A stretch of DNA of 64,000 nt from an uncultured Prevotella sp. (GTDB taxonomy: Bacteria; Bacteroidota; Bacteroidia; Bacteroidales; Bacteroidaceae). Position numbers and translations under genes: made by a program. The DNA lies in contig UQZX01000011.1 in the NCBI GenBank assembly GCA_900545525.1, positions 1 through 64,000 of the forward strand, written 5' to 3'. The notes below the pieces were generated by a model, which had not been told where the DNA came from, made no database searches, and was given only the letters and a program-made list of their open reading frames with translations. Below, in pieces: positions 58,823 through 64,000 of the stretch. Every line of letters starts with the position of its first letter. The first letter of the stretch is position 1.

Positions 58823-60133
58823 ATGCAACAGACAAACATCAAATATATCCTGGCTTTGGCGTTTTCACTGTTTTTCCTGTCCGCAGGAGCAAGACCGGAC
58901 AAGAACAAGCCGGCGACAGTATCCGATACACTTACCGTAAAAGCATATACCGACTCCCTTATTCTATACAAACACCTTGCAGACTCTGCAAGCATGGCGC
59001 GCATATACGGGCTTGAATATCCCGAAACCGACGCCCGCTTCTTCCGTCTGTTCGCCCCGGCTACATTCTACCACTCCATTGCCGTAAGGAAAATGGACAT
59101 CGGAGGAACATCCGCACGGGGAGAGAACGGCATAGACGGAGAAATAGACAATGCGCTGCTGAACGTGTATCTGCGGCGTCCGGATCTTGTAAAGAACAGC
59201 GAGAAGCGACTGAATGACGCCGGAAAGGTGAAGGAACGCATCAATGCACCGATACGCAACAAGGTGGAATATGTGGAGAAGGCTGTGCCGCTGCCCGACG
59301 AGAAGCCCGACGCGCCAGTGGAAGTTGTCGTATACAAGCCCAACTTCTGGACGTTCTCAGGCGACTACTATCTGCAATTCCTGCAGAACTATGTGTCGGG
59401 AAACTGGTATAAGGGTGGCGAAAGCAACTACTCAATGGTGGCGAGTGCCATGCTTCAGGCAAACTACAATAACAAGCAGAAGGTAAAGTTTGACAACAAG
59501 CTGGAGATGAAGCTCGGCTTCCAGACATCGCGCAGCGACAGCCTGCACAGCTTCAAGACATCGGAAGACCTTATCCGATACACAGGAAAACTGGGTTTGC
59601 AGGCATCCAAGAAATGGTACTACACGATACAGCTCATAGCCTCGACACAGTTCATGCGCGGATATAAGAGCAACGACAAGTTTGTTTATTCGGACATCCT
59701 TTCGCCTCTCAACGTCAACGTTTCGATTGGTATGGACTACAACGTAAGTGCCTTTAACAAGCGGCTGACAGGCAACGTGCAGCTTGCACCGTTAGCATAC
59801 AACTTCAGATACGTGGGACGCAAGGCACTTGCAACGCGCTACGGACTTGAGGAGGGACACTGCACGATGAACGACTTCGGTTCGGAACTGACGGTGGACC
59901 TTACATGGAAGTTCTCTGATATGATAAGGTGGAAGACCCGCCTGTACGGATATACGACCTACGAACGTGCCGAAATAGAGTGGGAAAACACCATAACGTT
60001 CCAGTTCAGCAAGTATATATCGTCAAACATATTTGTATATCCGAGATTTGACGACGGCGTAAAGCGCGATGACGACCATGGCTACTGGCAGCTTAAGGAG
60101 TATGCTTCCTTGGGTTTCTCTTTTTCTTTTTAA
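58823..60133 (+). CDS. DUF3078 outer-membrane protein
   Basis: The protein has 436 residues from the ATG at 58823 (MQQTNIKYILALAFSLFFLSAGA), which begins a signal peptide. The mature protein has a helical N-terminal part and a beta-barrel-like C-terminal part with the family signature NFWTFSGDYYLQFLQNYVSGNWYKGGE and alternating strands ending in a Phe (GFSFSF). It should sit in the outer membrane; the function of DUF3078 proteins is unknown. Confidence 0.8.
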   Translation: MQQTNIKYILALAFSLFFLSAGARPDKNKPATVSDTLTVKAYTDSLILYKHLADSASMARIYGLEYPETDARFFRLFAPATFYHSIAVRKMDIGGTSARGENGIDGEIDNALLNVYLRRPDLVKNSEKRLNDAGKVKERINAPIRNKVEYVEKAVPLPDEKPDAPVEVVVYKPNFWTFSGDYYLQFLQNYVSGNWYKGGESNYSMVASAMLQANYNNKQKVKFDNKLEMKLGFQTSRSDSLHSFKTSEDLIRYTGKLGLQASKKWYYTIQLIASTQFMRGYKSNDKFVYSDILSPLNVNVSIGMDYNVSAFNKRLTGNVQLAPLAYNFRYVGRKALATRYGLEEGHCTMNDFGSELTVDLTWKFSDMIRWKTRLYGYTTYERAEIEWENTITFQFSKYISSNIFVYPRFDDGVKRDDDHGYWQLKEYASLGFSFSF

Positions 60134-60191
60134 TATAATACAGTACATCAGGGAGGATGTGACAAAATTTGTTTTTCCAACCGGTTGGGAC

Positions 60192-60262
60192 ATATTCTTG
60201 TATTTGTCCGTTTATAACGCCATGACGTCCAATGGTTATTAGGCGGACAAATACAAGAATAT
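60192..60262. terminator. Long hairpin after the DUF3078 gene
   Basis: A perfect 19-bp inverted repeat pairs 60192-60210 with 60244-60262; the loop carries a smaller stem. It probably terminates the DUF3078 gene. Its left flank (60155-60200) resembles the hairpin after ridA. Confidence 0.7.
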
Positions 60263-60400
60263 ATCCCTACACTTGGTGTTATATGAGTATCTTGACACAT
60301 ACTCATCCGGCAAAAGCGGCATCACTTTAAGCAAGGCATAAAGGCGCAGCGACACAGCATCATATAACACCTTGAAAATCAAGACGATACCTTTCAACTT

Positions 60401-60489
60401 CCAAAAGACGGCATTTCATGGTCCAAAAGGTGGCGTTTTGGAGCGCAAAAGCAGACCTTTTGGAAGCCGAAAGGTCATGTGTTGGAAAT
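60401..60489. repeat. Degenerate 22-bp tandem repeat
   Basis: Four units of 22-23 bp share the pattern (C)CAAAAG, spacer, TTT.GGA. They start at 60401, 60423, 60446 and 60468. The first three begin CCAAAAGAC, CCAAAAGGT and CAAAAGCAG; the fourth begins CGAAAGGTC. They lie upstream of the helicase promoter, about two helical turns per unit. Confidence 0.6.
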
Positions 60490-60538
60490 AAGACTACAGC
60501 ATTTTCACTTTTTCGGGGCTTTTTTCAGTATTTTAAAC

Positions 60539-60546
60539 TACCTTTG
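60539..60546 (+). promoter_or_regulatory. -7 box of the RNA helicase gene
   Basis: TACCTTTG, 18 bases before the ATG at 60565, giving a very short leader. Confidence 0.6.
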
Positions 60547-60564
60547 CAACACATTACGGACACT

Positions 60565-61884
60565 ATGGATATAAAGGATATATTGAAGAAATTGCATGTC
60601 GAAAAGCTGAACGACATGCAGAACAAGGCTGCCGATGCCATAATGAACACGGAGAAAGACGTGCTCATCCTGTCGGCAACAGGCAGCGGAAAGACACTTG
60701 CATACCTGCTGCCGCTCGTACAAAAGGCAGACGGCAGACTTGATGAAATACAGGCTGTTGTGGTTGTTCCGAACAGAGAACTTGCCCTGCAGTCGTATAA
60801 TGTGTTCAGCAACATGGGATGTGGACTTAGGGCCGCATGTCTCTACGGCGGCAGACCGGCAATGGATGAGCACCGCATGCTTAGGCAGACACGTCCGCAT
60901 ATAGTCTTCACAACACCCGGACGAGCCAACGACCACATAGAGAAAGGTAACTTCACGACGGACAACATAAGATACTTTGTCATTGACGAGTTTGACAAAT
61001 GCCTTGAAATGGGATTTGCAAACGAGATGAGCCGGCTGGTGAACAGGCTGCCTTCAGTCAGGCGCAGGATACTCCTGTCGGCAACGGAGGCTGACGCCTT
61101 TCCGCGATTTCTCAACATGCAGCAGTTCGTAAAGATAGACAACCGCACCGACGACGACGGCATATCTGAACGCGTAGGCACGCATATCGTAAACAGTCCG
61201 GCAAAAGACAAGCTTGCCACACTGTCGGCACTGCTGCGCAGTCTCGGCGAAAAAAGCAGCATCGTGTTCCTCAACTACCGCGACGCCGTGGAACGCACGG
61301 GCGAATATCTGCGCGGCGAGGGATTTACGGTGAGCATATTTCACGGTGGCATGGAGCAGAAGGGGCGTGAAGATGCACTGTATAAATTCAGCAACGGCTC
61401 GGCAAACGTGCTTGTATGCACGGACATCGCATCGCGCGGTCTGGACATTCCGGACGTGGAGAACATCATACACTATCATCTGCCGCAGACGGAAACGGCA
61501 TTCGTACACCGCGTGGGAAGGACGGCACGATGGGAAGCGCAGGGAAACACTTTCCTTATAAAGGGACCGGAAGAGACGCTTCCGGAATTTATGAAAGAGG
61601 AGCCGGCGGAATACAACCTGCCCGAATATCTCCCGCAGCCGGCACAGCCCGTCATGGTGACATTATATATAGGTAAGGGCAAGAGGGACAAGATATCGAA
61701 AATGGACATCGTGGGCTTTCTTTGCAAAAAGGGCGGACTGAAAGGCAACGAGATAGGACGCATCGACGTAAAGGAGAGATATGCATACGTCGCGGTAAGG
61801 CGGCAGAAAGCCGGAGCCGTGCTAAGAAAAACGCAGAATGAGAAGATAAAAGGTATAAAAACGCTAATTGAACTTGTCAAATAG
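60565..61884 (+). CDS. DEAD-box-type RNA helicase with DbpA-like RNA-binding domain
   Basis: The protein has 439 residues from the ATG at 60565 (MDIKDILKKLHVEKL), just after the -7 box; earlier starts would precede the promoter. Motifs: I is SATGSGKT, II is VIDEFDKC (DEFD where DEAD is usual), III is SATEA, V is TDIASRGLDIPD and VI is HRVGRTAR. The C-terminus (LYIGKGKRDKISKMDIVGFL, YAYVAVRR) is a DbpA-like RNA-binding fold. It likely acts in ribosome assembly or RNA remodelling, in the cytoplasm. The DEFD variant occurs in some bacterial families, so activity is expected. Confidence 0.88.
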   Translation: MDIKDILKKLHVEKLNDMQNKAADAIMNTEKDVLILSATGSGKTLAYLLPLVQKADGRLDEIQAVVVVPNRELALQSYNVFSNMGCGLRAACLYGGRPAMDEHRMLRQTRPHIVFTTPGRANDHIEKGNFTTDNIRYFVIDEFDKCLEMGFANEMSRLVNRLPSVRRRILLSATEADAFPRFLNMQQFVKIDNRTDDDGISERVGTHIVNSPAKDKLATLSALLRSLGEKSSIVFLNYRDAVERTGEYLRGEGFTVSIFHGGMEQKGREDALYKFSNGSANVLVCTDIASRGLDIPDVENIIHYHLPQTETAFVHRVGRTARWEAQGNTFLIKGPEETLPEFMKEEPAEYNLPEYLPQPAQPVMVTLYIGKGKRDKISKMDIVGFLCKKGGLKGNEIGRIDVKERYAYVAVRRQKAGAVLRKTQNEKIKGIKTLIELVK

Positions 61885-61925
61885 TAACCCGGAGACACGT
61901 GTTTTTTACATTTGTTTCTAATTTA

Positions 61926-61957
61926 TTTGTACGTCTCAGAGAGAAAGAGTAATTTTG
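61926..61957 (+). promoter_or_regulatory. serC promoter (-33 and -7 boxes)
   Basis: TTTG at 61926-61929 and TAATTTTG at 61950-61957 have the spacing of Bacteroidales -33/-7 promoters. The leader to the ATG at 62007 is about 45 bases. Confidence 0.65.
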
Positions 61958-62006
61958 CAATGCTTTAAACAACATCTGAATATTCATATTTTAAATAACA
62001 AATAAG

Positions 62007-63080
62007 ATGAAGAAATACAACTTTAACGCAGGTCCTTCAATGCTTCCGCGCGAAGTTATTGAGAATACTGCCAAGCAGATTTTAGACTTCAACGGCAGCG
62101 GACTGTCTCTCGCAGAGATAAGCCACAGGGCTAAGGACTTCCAACCGGTTGTTGACGAAGCCGTGGCACTTATCAAGGAACTTCTTAACATACCGGAGGG
62201 CTACTCCGTAATATTCCTTGGCGGCGGTGCATCGCTCGAGTTCTGCATGATACCGTACAACTTCCTCGTAAAGAAAGCCGCATATCTCAACACCGGAACA
62301 TGGGCTAAGAAGGCTATGAAAGAGGCTAAACTGTTCGGCGAAGTGGTTGAGGTTGCTTCATCGGCAGATGCCAACTACACGTTCATACCCAAGGACTGGA
62401 CATGTCCGGAAGATGTTGACTATCTGCACATAACGACAAACAACACTATCTACGGTACAGAGATACGCAAGGACCTCGATGTTCCGGTACGCCTGATAGC
62501 CGACATGTCGTCGGACATCTTCAGCCGTCCGATAGACGTGGCTAAGTATGATGTGATATACGCAGGCGCACAGAAGAACCTCGCAATGGCAGGCGTTACG
62601 CTCGTAATAGTCAAGGATGAGATACTGGGCAAGGCTGAGGCAGTGCGCCAGATACCTACGATGCTTAACTACAAGACACATGTGGAGAAAGGCTCAATGT
62701 TCAACACGCCGCCTGTAGTGCCCATCTACTCTGCACTGGAGACACTGCGCTGGATAAAGAAGAACGGAGGCGTGGAGGCTATGGACAAGCTGGCATGCCA
62801 ACGTGCGGAAATACTCTATGCTGAAATTGACCGCAACAAGCTCTTCAAGGGTACCGTGGCAGTGGAGGACCGCTCGGTTATGAACATCTGCTTCGTGATG
62901 AACGATGAATACAAGGAACTGGAGAAGCCGTTCTTCGAGTTCGCCACGTCAAAGGGCATGGTTGGCATAAAGGGTCACCGCTCGGTAGGAGGCTTCCGCG
63001 CAAGCTGCTACAACGCACAGACAATAGAAGGTGTAGAGGCTCTCGTGACATGTATGAAGGAATTTGAAGCGATGAACTAA
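62007..63080 (+). CDS. serC: Phosphoserine aminotransferase
   Basis: The protein has 357 residues. It opens NFNAGPSMLPREVIENTAKQ. It carries the PLP lysine in YAGAQKNLAMAG (about residue 190), GGASLEF near residues 73-79, and GHRSVGGFRASCYNAQ near the end. It converts 3-phosphohydroxypyruvate to phosphoserine in serine synthesis, in the cytoplasm. serA follows on the same strand, so the pathway's first two steps are encoded together. It has its own promoter. Confidence 0.95.
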   Translation: MKKYNFNAGPSMLPREVIENTAKQILDFNGSGLSLAEISHRAKDFQPVVDEAVALIKELLNIPEGYSVIFLGGGASLEFCMIPYNFLVKKAAYLNTGTWAKKAMKEAKLFGEVVEVASSADANYTFIPKDWTCPEDVDYLHITTNNTIYGTEIRKDLDVPVRLIADMSSDIFSRPIDVAKYDVIYAGAQKNLAMAGVTLVIVKDEILGKAEAVRQIPTMLNYKTHVEKGSMFNTPPVVPIYSALETLRWIKKNGGVEAMDKLACQRAEILYAEIDRNKLFKGTVAVEDRSVMNICFVMNDEYKELEKPFFEFATSKGMVGIKGHRSVGGFRASCYNAQTIEGVEALVTCMKEFEAMN

Positions 63081-63166
63081 GCCCCATGTATAAGACAACA
63101 AGGGACTGTTCATCACTGTAAAACGAAAATAATTCGTAACTCAAAATTCAACACTCATAATTAACT

Positions 63167-64000
63167 ATGAAAGTACTGGTAGCAACAGAAAAGCCTTTTG
63201 CAGCAGCTGCTGTGGAAGGAATAAGGAAAGAAGTTGAGGGTGCAGGACATGAGCTTGCACTGCTCGAGAAATATACTGAGAAACAACAGTTGCTCGATGC
63301 CGTTGCCGATGCAGACGCGCTGATAATACGCAGCGACAAGGTTACGGCGGAGGTGCTGGATGCTGCTAAACAGCTGAAGATTGTTGTACGCGCAGGTGCC
63401 GGATATGACAACATCGACTGTGAGGCGGCAAAGGCAAAGGGCGTAGTTGCCGAGAACACGCCGGGACAGAATGCCAACGCCGTTGCCGAGCTCGTATTCG
63501 GAATGCTCGTATATGCAGTACGCAATTTCTACAACGGCAAGGCAGGTACAGAACTGCTCGGGAAGAAACTCGGAATATTGGCTTTCGGCAATGTCGGCCG
63601 CAACGTGGCACGCATAGCCAAGGGCTTCGGCATGGATGTTTACGCATACGATGCCTTCTGCCCGGCTGATGTTATTGAGGCGGCAGGCGTTCATGCGGCA
63701 GCATCACAGGATGCCCTCTTCGAGACATGCGATGTGGTTTCTCTCCACATACCTGCAACTCCAGAGACCAGACAGAGCATCAACAAGGCTCTCGTCGGCA
63801 AGATGAAGAAAGGCGGAATACTCGTTAACACTGCACGCAAGGAAGTTATTAACGAACCGGAACTGCTTGAACTCATGGCTGAACGCGAAGACCTGAAGTT
63901 CATCACCGACATCATGCCGGATGCCAACGATGATTTCGCAAAGTTTACCGGACGCTACTTCTCAACGCCTAAGAAGATGGGAGCGCAGACAGCAGAGGCT
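63167..64000 (+). CDS. serA: 3-phosphoglycerate dehydrogenase, 3' end outside window
   Basis: The first 278 codons are visible from the ATG at 63167 (MKVLVATEKPFAAAAVEGIR). The frame is open to the window edge. It shows the D-2-hydroxyacid dehydrogenase domains: NAD-binding ILAFGNVGRNVARIAKGFG and VVRAGAGYDNIDCEAAK. It ends with the Bacteroidales-type DIMPDANDDFAKFTGRYFST. The short family form is about 306 residues, so only the last 30 or so are missing and no ACT domain is expected. It oxidises 3-phosphoglycerate, the first step of serine synthesis, and is 86 bases after serC. Confidence 0.92.
   Translation, partial: MKVLVATEKPFAAAAVEGIRKEVEGAGHELALLEKYTEKQQLLDAVADADALIIRSDKVTAEVLDAAKQLKIVVRAGAGYDNIDCEAAKAKGVVAENTPGQNANAVAELVFGMLVYAVRNFYNGKAGTELLGKKLGILAFGNVGRNVARIAKGFGMDVYAYDAFCPADVIEAAGVHAAASQDALFETCDVVSLHIPATPETRQSINKALVGKMKKGGILVNTARKEVINEPELLELMAEREDLKFITDIMPDANDDFAKFTGRYFSTPKKMGAQTAEA

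Noticed and set aside
1..64000. tRNA, rRNA, CRISPR arrays, insertion sequences
   Set aside because: I looked for clover-leaf candidates, rRNA cores, regular direct repeats and transposase genes and saw none.

Overview
The window is from a gut-type Bacteroidales bacterium, most likely Prevotellaceae. The evidence is the TAnnTTTG -7 promoter boxes, A-rich initiation regions with few Shine-Dalgarno sites, family-specific host genes (DUF3078 barrel, the Bacteroidales form of SerA, secreted proteins ending in IYIVNGKKV), and a CTnDOT-type conjugative transposon. I recognised all families by eye; no database search was run.

Positions 1 to about 36.8 kb are a conjugative transposon whose left end lies outside the window. 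It opens with the tail of the large helicase/methylase-type protein of these elements. A cargo block follows (1.6-12.9 kb): a membrane-anchored AraC regulator, divergent from a long operon, and a four-half-site operator array between them. The operon encodes a membrane protein with a degenerate GIY-YIG-like tail, an HprK-like kinase, a soluble Ser/His signal-peptidase-like protease, a PqqD-like peptide binder, a PF14907-type nucleotidyltransferase, an ABC exporter, a 62-residue candidate precursor peptide and two fimbrillin-like lipoproteins. It looks like an uncharacterised peptide modification and export pathway (RiPP-like) and is the most interesting part of the window. Its enzyme genes are very GC-rich, while the lipoprotein genes are not. 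A second AraC protein, RteC and a zinc-ribbon protein follow.

The transfer machinery comes next: mobC, mobB and mobA on the minus strand, a hairpin-rich oriT candidate (18.3-18.43 kb), then traA to traQ on the plus strand (18.9-30.8 kb), with no traP primase. A DUF2971 gene sits after traQ. A minus-strand set follows (DUF3873, PcfJ, PcfK and small proteins). The element ends in an integrase gene cut off just after its HxxR motif, next to chromosomal ilvA.

From 37.1 kb the sequence is chromosomal: ilvA-ridA (a deaminase and its enamine-detoxifying partner), a DUF3298 lipoprotein and pgk. A second tyrosine recombinase stands beside a surface locus (42.8-50.9 kb) with two related secreted proteins, two short YxxP peptides with a shared C-terminal IW-acidic motif, and a modular GH2 beta-galactosidase. 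Next come an MFS transporter, an S9 peptidase, yidC, pyrG, a DUF3078 protein, a DEFD-box RNA helicase, serC and the start of serA. Intergenic regions carry long perfect hairpins, a dispersed palindromic repeat seen twice and a degenerate 22-bp tandem repeat. I found no rRNA, tRNA, CRISPR array or intact insertion sequence.
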